This document shows, piece by piece, positions 46,001 through 57,400 of a DNA stretch of 64,000 nucleotides. The number at the start of each line of letters is the position of its first letter. Within the stretch, counting starts at the first letter, position 1. The translations under genes and the position numbers were made by a program. The notes beneath the pieces were generated by a model that saw nothing but the letters and a program-made list of their open reading frames with translations, did no database searches and had not been told where the DNA came from. The DNA is from Owenia fusiformis (Eukaryota; Annelida; Polychaeta; Sabellida; Oweniidae): contig CAIIXF020000012.1 of the NCBI GenBank assembly GCA_903813345.2, positions 14,998,020 to 15,062,019 of the forward strand, given 5' to 3'.

Positions 46001-48018
46001 CCCTCTCATCATTTGCCTTCTTAACAGCCCTTGCCCTCTTAGAGTCATTCTCCTGTAAACAACAATTAATTGTCAGACATGTTGAAAGTGGATATCTTAC
46101 ATTACATCTCTTCTAACCAAGTGATGGGGTCAAAATTTTGTCAGTAGTGGAAAGTTGCAAACAAACTTTATTCCATTAGGGTGAGGGAGTTTCATTTGTA
46201 AAGAATGTTGTCGATTTTCATAGGAGTAGTTTAAACAATTGTGAAATTAACATTGATTTTCCACCAACTTTTGACATGTGAATAAGTCATTTCAGAAACC
46301 AGAAAATGTGTTATGGGTTGATGAAACACAAAACGGCTTGATACAAGACTGAAAGTTGGATTTTTCTCAGAGAAGCCAAAATGTTAGCCTGTTAGCTGGC
46401 TGGGTGGTTATACCCAGAGCAGACATAGTAATTATTGTGCCCTTTAAAAGTGAAGCAAAATGTTACCTTTAAGAATTTGTCAAATTTGAGCAATGATTCT
46501 TTCAGTTGGAATTCTTTTCTCTCCAATTCCTCTCTTCTTTGTTGTAAACTTTCCATCTTCATCTGGAACTCCTGCAAAACAAAGAATAAATATGAATCAA
46601 CAAGAAATTTTCATAATTCAGTATTAACAGTTTATTTTACTTAAAATAATCACTATAATTATACATTTTGTGACTTTTTAAGAGAATGGGAAGGCAATGT
46701 TCTCCATATATGACATTTAATAGATTTATTAATTGCTTCTAAAACAGAAATTCATAGTTCCATTTTATTTAAAACATTTTGGTCAGATTTAGGCCTACTG
46801 TATAGGACAAACCTCTTTCTGGGCAGCTAGGGCCTGTTCCACCTCTGACATTTCACGTCGCTTCTCCAAGAGTCGTGTGGCGGGCGTCAGGTGGTCATCT
46901 TCCCTTTCAGGCATCTTTCTGGAGACAGTTAAATAAATGAGTAAAGTAACCATCCATAGACATCCTGTATGTAGAATGACAGGTCTTGTGCAATGAGATG
47001 TCACGGCTCTCAATGGTTATAAATGTTCTTTTCACTTTGTGAACATTTTTGTGAAATTCAAATCAAATCTTAGAAATACCAAAATTGGAGAATGATTAGA
47101 CAGAAATTTCATTGTTTTCATCCATCAAAGTCCATTGCCATGACAACAATCTATTGCATCATCTGATTGAGTGAACAACTTTCTGGGAATTGTAATAAGA
47201 ATCTGATTACTTGGAAATCAAACTTGAAGAAATACTTGGAATACTTGTTTTGTTCATTGTGTTCATTGGTAACAATTGGAAGAATGTCAGCAATATCATT
47301 GGTAGTTTCCATGACAACATTAGCAAATGGCAACTAATGATACAAAGAATAAATAAATAAATAAACAATAAAGGTTTCTGATGTTATGATGCTGACATTC
47401 TTAAAGTTGCAACATTTAGTGCAGAGGGGCCATTCAAGGATCATGGACCAGTGTCAAAATATATTTAAGTTTGGATATTTCATCAAGACTTACATCTATT
47501 TTTTAAAATATCAACATAATGCGTGTTTTGCGTGATATTTGGTCATACACGCTAAATTGATGCGTGATTTCTATTTTTCCAGCAAATGCGTGACAATTGA
47601 CAGGGCTGGTTAGATGACACTAGTAGTTCAATAGCCATAAGCTGAAGTCAGCGCATGGGGAGTAAGTCACCTCTCCCTCTTATATTCTGTAGCTTACATA
47701 ATAATTTACTTTTATATAGGCCTACACTGTAGATGTCTAGAGAATATTAGAGAGGGGGAATGGCTTACTGTTACTCCCCATAAGTCAGCAGAAACAAATT
47801 TAGGGACATGAACTTGTATATAGTATTCCAAGTCCTGCCTATCAGCAGCACACCACGGGGAGATGGGGACTGGACTTAAAATTAAGAAAATTAAAAAAAA
47901 TCATGAAAAACTCAGAAAATATTCAAACTATTTTTGAAAAATATGAGAAAAACTCTACTTACACGAGGAGTTTATCCTCGAAAGTTGTCCTGAAGTATTC
48001 TTCTAGACTAACAGACAT
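43092..48018 (-). CDS. CFAP73: CFAP73, copy 3 (ancestral architecture, nine exons)
   Basis: Nine exons in phase: 47963-48018, 46813-46918, 46467-46571, 45967-46052, 45115-45286, 44655-44729, 44115-44272, 43465-43552 and 43092-43190, giving 314 aa. Exon 1 encodes [18 protein letters not shown] and exon 2 continues [19 protein letters not shown]. This aligns without gaps to the human CFAP73 N-terminus (MAVPWEEYFRLALQEKLS, then [20 protein letters not shown]), which fixes the start at 48016-48018. Exon 7 keeps [20 protein letters not shown], closer to human ([20 protein letters not shown]) than copies 1 and 2. The region equivalent to the copy-1/2 N-terminus is intron here and is frame-disrupted. 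It is likely the functional orthologue, acting in the axonemal modifier-of-inner-arms complex with CFAP100. Confidence 0.92.
43780..43936. mobile_element. CAGTAGAACCTGT MITE, copy a
   Basis: Left CAGTAGAACCTGTTTAAGTG-GAAC and right GTTCCACTTTACAGATTTCACTG are inverse. 157 bp, in intron 7 of CFAP73 copy 3. Confidence 0.6.
45712..45888. mobile_element. CAGTAAAACCTGT MITE, copy b
   Basis: CAGTAAAATCTGTCATTGTG-AACACCT on the left and AGGTGTTCACTTTACAGG-TTTTACTG on the right. 177 bp, in intron 4 of CFAP73 copy 3. Confidence 0.65.
47134..47147 (-). promoter_or_regulatory. X-box-like RFX site, copy 3 (intron 1)
   Basis: ATTGCCATGACAAC as in the other copies, but here inside intron 1, 216 bp upstream of exon 2. 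A second match, GTTTCCATGACAAC, is at 47305-47318, at the place of the perfect X-box at 31886 in copy 1. Confidence 0.45.
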
Positions 48019-49262
48019 TTTGAATTTGTTTTGGTACCAAACCAAGCAACAATTAAGTATATATTTCGCAAAAGTTGGTGCGATTTTATCTTTTGCAGAA
48101 ATTTTTAATATTTCCAATATGGCGCCTGCAGCCTGGCAACAGCAAAGAATCATGGGTAACTTTTATGGCGGGGAATTCAAAAGTTTAAAACTTTCTGTAT
48201 ATATATGATACTATGTAGGTGTATACTGAGTGTATACTGTATACAATCCATAATATGGATCTTTGTACACGCGAAGGAAGATATTAGTGCCATCTTATGC
48301 TAAATCTACAATAATATACAACTCACATCGCTTTTTCCTATATTCCATTGTTTTCTGAAAAATGGGAAGGCAGAGATGGATTGCTTGAGACGATGATATC
48401 TCAGGTAAAATGTGTCTGCATTATTTTTTGTATTCTGAAGTTTTTCAAAATGTAGTAATAAATAATTTGCCATATCGTGACTGAAAAAAACCTTTTGGAT
48501 TGTTGTAAAATAAATTAATGAAGCATACTTTTGGGAAGGGAATGAACCATCAGCTGGTCTGAGTAATTTTATGAAAAATATGTGATGACTTTGGTGCAGT
48601 TAATGATTCTATCTGGGAGTTTTACTTGAAGGATGTTTGATGAATTTCTCAGGCAAATGAGACCTTTGCACACAATGAGCACTATCAATATTCATTATAC
48701 TGTTATTAGACTGTTATTAGACATTATATTAGAAACATGGTGCTGACTGTGCCTTTGCACCCAGTTTAACAGTAATTCTGAGGAACCTGTCGTTACTGTT
48801 TATCCAGAGCGAAAACTTTTTATTATATTTTATCTGAAAATGTCTAAATGAAGAAAGAACAAAACTATTTTTCCTTTAAGTTGTAACAAACACTTTATTC
48901 ATCTCAAAACAAATATACAATGTGCATAATTAATTCATAAATTACCTATACATATACAGATGTGTATGTACAAATATCTACATAATAAAATAGGCATGCA
49001 TGATAGAGTCATATGTCTCATAACAGCTGTTCATCCTCCAAGTGCAGGGGTACAGATACCATCCACCCTTTTCTAAGTGAAAATAATGGATTTTGTCTGT
49101 ATGTTGCATTTGGAGGATGGGACTTTGAAATATCGATAAAAACTTCAAAAACAAGTACTCTCATCAGAACATTGTTATGATGGTGAAGCTGTCTATAACT
49201 TTCATTGAAAGGAAAGAGTGAAATAAGCAAGGAATAAACTAAACAGGCATGTAATCAACGCA
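48019..49262. other. 5' flank of CFAP73 copy 3
   Basis: The promoter should lie just above 48018. AATATGGCGCC at 48116-48126 resembles a YY1 site about 100 bp upstream of the ATG. No perfect X-box was found here. 48900-49260 shares phrases (AGCAAGGAATAAA, AACAGGCATGTA) with a dispersed repeat at 38470, 44955, 57345 and 59990. Confidence 0.35.
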
Positions 49263-49370
49263 AATAAAACCTGTAAAAGTGAACACTTAGTATGGAGCCA
49301 CAATAGAATATGTCTTGGGTGGTCTTTAGTGGTGTTCACTAGAGAGAATTGTTTACTACAGGTTTTACTG
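49263..49370. mobile_element. CAGTAAAACCTGT MITE, copy c
   Basis: AATAAAACCTGTAAAAGTGAACAC paired with the right end GTTTACTACAGG-TTTTACTG; 108 bp, a shortened copy of the family at 43780 and 45712. Confidence 0.5.
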
Positions 49371-49674
49371 TAGTATAGAAATGCCAGAAAATGAAGCTAC
49401 TCGAGAAAACAACAGGGAAAAAGAGAATTGGGGATAAATAGACCACCATGACATTGTTCTCATGAAGGTTTACAAATTGTCAAATATTTACTAGAGACAT
49501 TCAATGACTATTTTCAAAAAAGTTATGAATAGATTAATGAATTCTTGACATGTTTTTACAAAGTTGAATCCATCACTTTGAGAGATGAAATATAAACCTG
49601 ACACATGATACATGAGGTAATTATTTTTTCAACTTTCAATTATATTTTAAATAAATCATTGATGTAGGCCTTAG

Positions 49675-49840
49675 GAGTGTACCATTAGATTTTTCAGTAA
49701 TAGATGACAATATTTCTTTAATAATATTCTTCATTATTTTTTTTTCTTAGCATCAGCAAAACTGCATGGAGTGTACCATTAGATATTTCAGTAATAGGTG
49801 ACTCAATATTTTTTTCATTAGCCTCAGCAAAACTGCAGAG
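49675..49840. repeat. Tandem duplication (93-bp unit, two copies)
   Basis: GAGTGTACCATTAGAT...TTTCAGTAATAG...CAGCAAAACTGCA occurs at 49675-49767 and again at 49768-about 49840. Non-coding. The rest of 49371-51456 shows nothing else. Confidence 0.7.
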
Positions 49841-51393
49841 TGCATTACATTCAGAAAGAAGGTTCAAGCATCTACAACAATAATATTTTTGGAAAAATTT
49901 GGCCTCCTTTTTTTCTATCACATTATTTTAAGAAATATGTCAACCTTAAAAATAGTTCTCAAACATATTAATATCACACATGCATCTGACATGTCTGATA
50001 AATTATAAAATTTATAAAACTAATGAATAAAACAAAAGATAGATAATCTGGCTTCCACTGCATGTGGAATTTTAAGACTAAAATCGCACGAGTCTAATTT
50101 TAATTTTGAGTCCTTTTTATGGCATAAAAAAATAAAAAGATGACTTATCCAACATTTGGGGTTACAGGAAGAATTTTACATCATCGCTTTTTTGATAAAT
50201 GTTCCGTCTTTCACTCTCTGTTCTTCTGTTTTTATATTGACGAGGGTCGGGAACTTGCAAGAGTTCTGGTTGGCTCAAGTTACTTTCGAGATTCTGATAG
50301 TCTTTACTGTCATTCCCCTCTTGTTCTTGACTGAAATATTTACATTTTCTTTTCTATTAAAACCTGTTTCATGTTAAAGTAATTTTGAGATTTACAAAAT
50401 ATTGTTAAAATAGAAATTCAGCAATTAGCTACCACTTTATTGAATTAAATGTATAGAAATGATATTCATTAAATATCAATACCGTATTATGTAAAAACTT
50501 GAAGTGGGTTAAGATGATAACTTAATATTTGTAAGACATAAAGTTTTGCATTGTGTCTTTGGATCCTCCACCCCCCCCCCTATCCACGTCACCTTCGATG
50601 AAGGTGGGTGTGTAGGGGTTGGAGGGATCACAGAGGCTTGAATATGTTTAAACTCCAAGTTTTTACTGTACATACAATTCTATTAGTATTACCCACAGTG
50701 TGTGCATTTTGTTTTTTTAATGTGAACTAAAAAAGTTGCAATCCTTTCTAAATCGCTTTTCATACTAGCATTCTCAGCACGTACAATGTTATAAATAAAA
50801 GTTTTATAAAAAATGCTAAATAAAATAGAGTGTTAAAAAGTACCATCACATTCCATGCCTTGTAGTCTAGTTCTCAATCCATTTCTCTGACATACGATCC
50901 TCTCATGACTTGTGGTTTTATAATTAATTCATGAAATCTTTCTTGTACAATTGACTATTGGAATTGCATTTAATATCAAGCCATAATTAACATTCAGCGC
51001 AGTGGTGAAAATACCCAAAAATTGGGCTCAGATCATAATCCTAAAAGCCCTATGTAAAGTTCAATAATGTGTTTACATGATTTTTATCATTCTTAAATAT
51101 TTTTCAAGTCTTACAACGGTTAAAGAATTTAAAAAATTTTAAGATATTAAAATGTAAGCCTTTTTTGAAACATTTGAATTTCTTACCATTTTTATAACTT
51201 TACATAGGGCCTTTAATTCTATTTTGAAACTAAGAAAACTTTACATGGCTCCTTTAATTGCAATTTACAAATACAGTAACAGTCACACAAGTCGTGTTTT
51301 AAAACTCAAAATAACTTGGAAAGAATTTGATTCAACAAGTAATAGCCTAAACAGAATTCAAAATTGTGTAGAAAAAGCCAGAAAATCAGACCA

Positions 51394-51399
51394 TTTATT
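51394..51399 (-). terminator. Poly(A) signal AATAAA after the candidate last PHKG exon
   Basis: TTTATT on the plus strand, 58 nt past the stop at 51457-51459. Supports 51457-51619 as a terminal exon. Confidence 0.45.
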
Positions 51400-51456
51400 C
51401 TCATTTTAATGAGAAAAGTGCTGAATATACAAGTGCTCGACAAGTATTCTTGCATA

Positions 51457-54400
51457 TCAGAATAAATGTTCTCGTTCTTGTTTGAACAATTTCCGCCTCT
51501 CGCGGGCTGCTGGTATGGTGGTGATTGTGGCTTTTAAACTACTGGTGTTGCCATGGTTACCATGTGGGACTTGTAGTCCCACCTCTGACTGTGTAGGGTG
51601 AATATTATCTAGCTCTACACTGAAAGGTCAAAGTTCCCAAAGGTCAAAAACAAAATACATGTCCATTAACTTTTAAAGGTAAATGAGAAGAACATTTTGA
51701 GAAAATTATATTTAAATTATTAAAATTAAACTGAAATATCTTATATTTCAAGATCAAATTCAATTCAAGATTTGTACATTAACTTTGAACGATATTCAAA
51801 AGTGGTTCTAATGATAGAACTCAGTAAATTCAGTAAATCTGGATTAAAGTGACAGGAATTTTTCAATGGGAATCTGGGAGTCTACAGGAAGAGTGTCAGA
51901 AAATAGCGACATACAAAACATTGAATTCCAAGCACTGAAACAACACACAATCCATTTTAACATGTTTAACAAATCTAGGCTAAATCATGCATCCTTAACA
52001 TAAGCAAACAAAACACATATTTAAAAATGAACTGCATTTTTCTGTATTTCAACCCCTCAGCAGGGTTATAAACATGAACATTCAGAATAAATTAGAACAT
52101 TCTAATACATATGTGTTGTATATGTACAAAATAACACTATACAGAGACATTAACAGCAAAGTGTCCTCTTCATCCAAGTCTAGCACACTAATTTAGGAAC
52201 AATTCAAAATTTTCTTACTGTCTCTAAATGTAAGAACCCTGTAATATTCCTAATTATCACATCTCAAACTATAATGATGGACTGTGATTGGTCAGATCAC
52301 ATCACATGACCAGTTGATAATTCAATAATATGACATGTAGTCTTATGAGATACAATTCACAGATATCATTGAACAGATCCTAATCTGACATTGAATGTTT
52401 AATAAGGTATTCAAAAATTATCTGTTAACCAAATGAGTGTTTCTCAGAAATAAATTACTAATTTTGATTCTTAATACTCAAATGTCAAAGAAATCCCATG
52501 AAATAAAAATGTCATCATTTGTAATGCACCATATTTAAAGGCACTAATTGTAGCAAAAATATTAATTTGAACCGAGAATGATGTGCGACATTACTACATA
52601 AGATAAAAAACTAACTATTACAAAACCAGACCTAGATTTCAATAATCAAACAAGGTTTTTAAGTAGGTGAGACAAGCGCCTTATCTCTTGGGGCTGGGTC
52701 AAAATATCAAATTATTTTCATAAAACCCATTTCACAACTCCCTCCCTCATTTGTTGAACCTTATCGCAAATTTTTGTTGTAATAGCATCCACTTAATGTT
52801 CAATGGTTTTATGGTTTTTCAAATTTTGATTATGCACTGATATACCCCCCCCCCCCCCCCCTATGGGTTTCTAGTGTGTAAATGTAATACTCGATCATAA
52901 TTATATTACATGAATAAATAATAATGGAGTCATGATTAACTTCAATCATTATTGATTTCATAAAATAATTCACACTGATATTAGACCAGCCCCAACAGCC
53001 CCAAAATGACGCCCAATCTACAAGATGGATGGAGCAAAACTTTTCATGAAGTTGCGAGATTTGGAGCTAAACCAAAAGTTGGATTCCAAAATAACTTCAT
53101 CTCCAAATCTCAACACTAATCATAACATGTTCTGCTTCTTCTTTAGAGAGTGATATGTACTCATATGAAGTCTAGTATTATATTGAGATATAAGACAAAA
53201 AAGCCAGAATAAATGTTGCATTTAAATGGCAAGCACTGTGACAGATACTGTAATGCACAAATCGCTTAATTTATTACGATGTACTCTTAGTGAGTGCATT
53301 AATATTTTAAGCTGCCTTATTTTGCGATTTTTATTCTGGAATGCCTGGATGAATTAACATGTAATTTTTGCATTTACATGCTATTCGTGACCTGTGTGTG
53401 CATTTGCATGTAATATTTTGCATTTTATAATGTCTAATTTTTGCATTTGATATGGTTGTACATTGTATTTACATGTAATCTTTTTGCATGTTATAATGTG
53501 CATTTACATATAATTTTTGCATTTCAATTGCGTGTAATATTTGCATGTTATAATGTGCATTTCCATGTATTTTTGCATTCATATGTTATTAATGTGATTG
53601 CATTTACATGTAATTTTTTGCATGTTATAATATGTAATTGTTAACATGTTATTTTGTGCGTTCTTTTTTTTAAACTGTACATCTCAACCACTTAAACTAC
53701 ACATGGTTTTGAATAAATATAATAAATAATTTATTTAATTTACTAAAAGTCTACATACCTACATTTGGCAAAAAAAGTCACAACTAATATTAACTAAATG
53801 CAGGTGGATTTTCTCATAATACAAAACTTCAATACAATCAGATTTTGTTTGATTGATTTTTTTTTAAATTTTTTACCCCCATTACTAAAATAAGATGTGA
53901 ATAACTGAAGAATTCAGTTCTTTAACAGATGTATGGTATTTCAAAATCATCGATTTTTCATTTTTGTGGAGAAAATAGAAAAAATGGTATTAGAGCACTC
54001 GGGTTTTTATCTAATGACAATCATGCAATACAATTGAGATGTATTTAAACATATATAATGACCCTAACATATTGAGTATCGAAGTCCATCATCAATAGTA
54101 TTATAACAACATCTCTTGTAGCACTACTTAGAGGTGTGCAGTACTACACCAATAAAAGCGATTTCACATATCGTCATTCCTTATTTGGTTTGTCTCTGGG
54201 TAATCCCCACCTTAGTTGCTATAGTAACAAGCCACATGGTTGATGTCATTAACATATTAGTTGAGTCACTTGTTAACAAACATTGTTTACAATGAATAAT
54301 AAGCTTGTTCCAATGTCGGCCATTTAAACTGCTCAATCAACAATCATGCTGCAATAACCAGGCCATGCTAATAGATCAACCTGTATCACCTGTGTGAATT

Positions 54401-57400
54401 CTGGGCAACCTTCAAGTCCATTTTTGGAGTAATTTCAAATAGAGCAGCACGGTTTTGTTCCTCCCCCTTTTTGACCCAATGGGCATATACTTTAAATGCA
54501 CACCCGTCTATAATTTTCCTAAAGTTTTTCACACTGTATGGATCATGTTTAATAGTGTCTATTGATATGGGAGGGGGGTTGAAGTGTAGATTTCGGATCC
54601 TAAATGTTGTTAACACTGCTATAATGGCAACCTGGAAAATGTAAATAACATCGAAATAAAGAACATGATAAAAAGCACTATTTTTCTATATTTTCAATTT
54701 TGCTGTGACTGTAAGTTTGAATGATTAGATTAATCGTAAAGTAATATGTAGACATATACAGACATATAAATATCTGTAAGTTGATGAGTTCACAATTCCT
54801 TGATCTGCCAGTCATATTATAGATATGTATACGTAGACTATGTATATATCAAATGATATCAGTACACATAGCAAAAACTGTACATAATTACAATAAAGGT
54901 ATATTATTTTTCAAATGTAACTCCTTGTACTCAATAAAACTTCCAGAGTACAGTTATACACGTAGTAAATAAATATAGTTAAAAATTAATCTTATATTAA
55001 ATACAATATCTTAGAAAACATTATAAAAATGTACATCTGAATATGGACCTGATGGTCATGTTTTTGCTTTTAAATATTCTATAAAATAGATACACAAAAA
55101 AAGTATTAAAAAATAATTCCACTCAATCAACATAACCACCAAAAGTCATTCAGACTACAAAAAACAAGATGGCCGACTTACTTTAAATGTTCTTTTGGCA
55201 TTAAATTCTTTCACTGGTACAGTCTGTAACATAGATGGTGAGATACTGAGTACATCCTGAAGTAAACAAACAAGCAAACAACTGTTTAACAACAAACAAA
55301 GCAACAAGCAAATAATATCTACATGCAAAAGTGTTTTTAATAAATGCATGGTAAAAAAAGTGAAATGAAATATCAAAATAAAGAATCTAAGTGAGCAGCG
55401 AAATGCGAGTGCTTTAGTAAAACGGAGAACATTGGCATACATGTGCAAGAACCTTTAAGCACTGAAATCTAAAAAAATGTAAATTAAATGTGCTATAAGA
55501 ACTTCTAAATGTGAAATAAAAAATAACAAGAACACAAATGTGTACAAAATGTCCCCACCTATTGGTGGTCCCGTCAAATGGTTATCCTGAAAATGAGTAG
55601 ACAAGACTTTACAGACACAATTTGAGGACGGAAAATCCAAAATGGCCACCTTAAAATTTACCCAGAATGCCAAAGAATTAGTCAGTTCTAGATTTTCATA
55701 CTAAGAAATTGATCCGTCACACAGTTAACCAGAAAACATGTAAATAAGACTTTACAGACAAGATTTGAGGACAGAAAATCCAAAATGGCTGCCTTGACAT
55801 TTATCGAGAATGCCAAAAAACTAATCAGATCTAGATTTTCATACTAAAAATCATCCCTGAAAATTTGAAATTGATCTACCAAACGGTTCACCTAAAAGCG
55901 TGTAGACAAGACTTTACAGGCAAGATTTTAGGACAGAAAATCCAAAATGGCTGCCTTGACATTTACCCAGAATGCCAAAAAACTAATCAGATTTAGATTT
56001 TCATATTAAGAATCATCCCTGAAAATTTGAAATTGATCTACCAAATGGTTCACCTAAAAACGCGTAGACAAGACTTTACAGGCAAGATTTTAAGACGGAA
56101 AATCCAAAATGGCTGCCTTGACATTTACCCAGAATGCCCAAAAACTAATCAGATCTAGATTTTCATACTAAGAATCATCCCTGAAAATTTGAAATTGATC
56201 TAGCAAATGGTTCACCTGGAAATGCATAGACAAGACTTTACAGACAAGATTTTAGGACGGAAAAATCCAAAATGGCCAACAATAAAAAAGTGAATATGAG
56301 TTTTTGCTGATTTCTTCTTACAAAATTATCACATATAACTACTGTTAACAATAACATAGGCTTTTACAACAAAGTACACCTGAAATTATTTATGAAGCTA
56401 CTAAATAGTTAAAGTATGAAAACTGAAAAACACCATTCAATATGATACAAAGTATTATCGTGCGATAACTTTTCTTAAATCATTCAAAATGGCTGACATG
56501 ACTGAGCTAACAGGTCCAAAACCTAATCAGATCTAGAATGAAGTGAGCTGAACAAGATGTTAAAGTTTTAAAAGCAACTGTGAAGCCGTTTTTCTTAAAG
56601 TTTGCAGACAAGGATTTTAGCATTTGACTTCAAAATGGCCGACAGGAAGTAGGTATTGAGTTAAAATTTTTTCGTCCACATCTGTATGCACTCATAAGTT
56701 ATCCCTGAAAGTTTGAAGGTGATATCTGTAGCGGTTTTGGAGAAAACTGCCGGACGTACGGACAGACGGACGGACGGACGGACAGACGGACGCGCCTAGG
56801 CCGACAATATGGCCCCACACTATGTGGTGTGGGGACATAAAAATTATGAGCAAGATGGCCAACATAAAGTATGAAAGTATGAAATTAAATAAAAAATTGT
56901 GAAAAAAAGTTTTCAACAAAAGAAAGTTCCATGCGAGACTACTAGATATAGCAACTATTTAGGTAACTACATGAAATAATCACGTTCATATAAACATCTA
57001 GTTAAATATACACTAATTACTAAATACTGGACAACAAAACAAAATTTCAATAGCAAAAAACAAAAAATCATTCATCATGCATTTACAGTACAACACAAAT
57101 GTCAGAAAAAACAAACTGTTCTTATATGTCAAAAAACTAAGATAAATCATATATCTATCCTCTAATTGGAGAGTTGAGACTGGAGATTTCCTCATATGCA
57201 GTTATAAAGTTCAAACTTAGTAAATTATCAATAATTATCAAATCTTTTACTTTAAAATTTTAAATTGTATTTACAAAATGGTCAAGGTGGTCATGTTTAT
57301 TTCATGTAGTTCTCTCTAAAATTTGAATGAAGTGTCAGATTTTCTTGCATTTCTATACAATTTAGAGTGTCGACTACATGTCTGTTTAATTTATTCCTTG

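Larger units (their letters stand above)
25730..48018 (-). repeat. Tandem triplication of a 6-9 kb CFAP73 gene unit
   Basis: Three minus-strand genes share exon order and phase, and homology extends into flanks. On the 3' side, 25735-26137, about 35200-35411 and 42300-43091 share ATAAACCTTCTTTT-like and TCTGCAACCTACGACATCATAA-like phrases. On the 5' side, about 31220-31430, 40630-40870 and 47030-47260 share a segment ending in the X-box (TTGCCATGACAACAATC). Intergenic 34471-34660 and 42031-42200 are also alike. Introns differ by later insertions (minisatellite and MITEs). Confidence 0.9.

Noticed and set aside
46813-46953. Start of CFAP73 copy 3 at [16 protein letters not shown]
   Set aside because: The first 11-12 residues come from the polypyrimidine tract of intron 1. 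The upstream exon 47963-48018 gives the conserved family N-terminus.
47903-48208. Plus-strand 101-codon ORF
   Set aside because: It is the shadow of the minus-strand first exon of CFAP73 copy 3 and its promoter; no family content.
51530-51570. GTTGCCATGGTTAC as an X-box
   Set aside because: It is within the candidate last PHKG exon and deviates from the consensus on one arm; coding use explains it better.
55155-55673. Minus-strand ORFs of 97 and 72 codons
   Set aside because: Only 55182-55256 is a supported PHKG exon; the rest of these frames is intron and transposon sequence.
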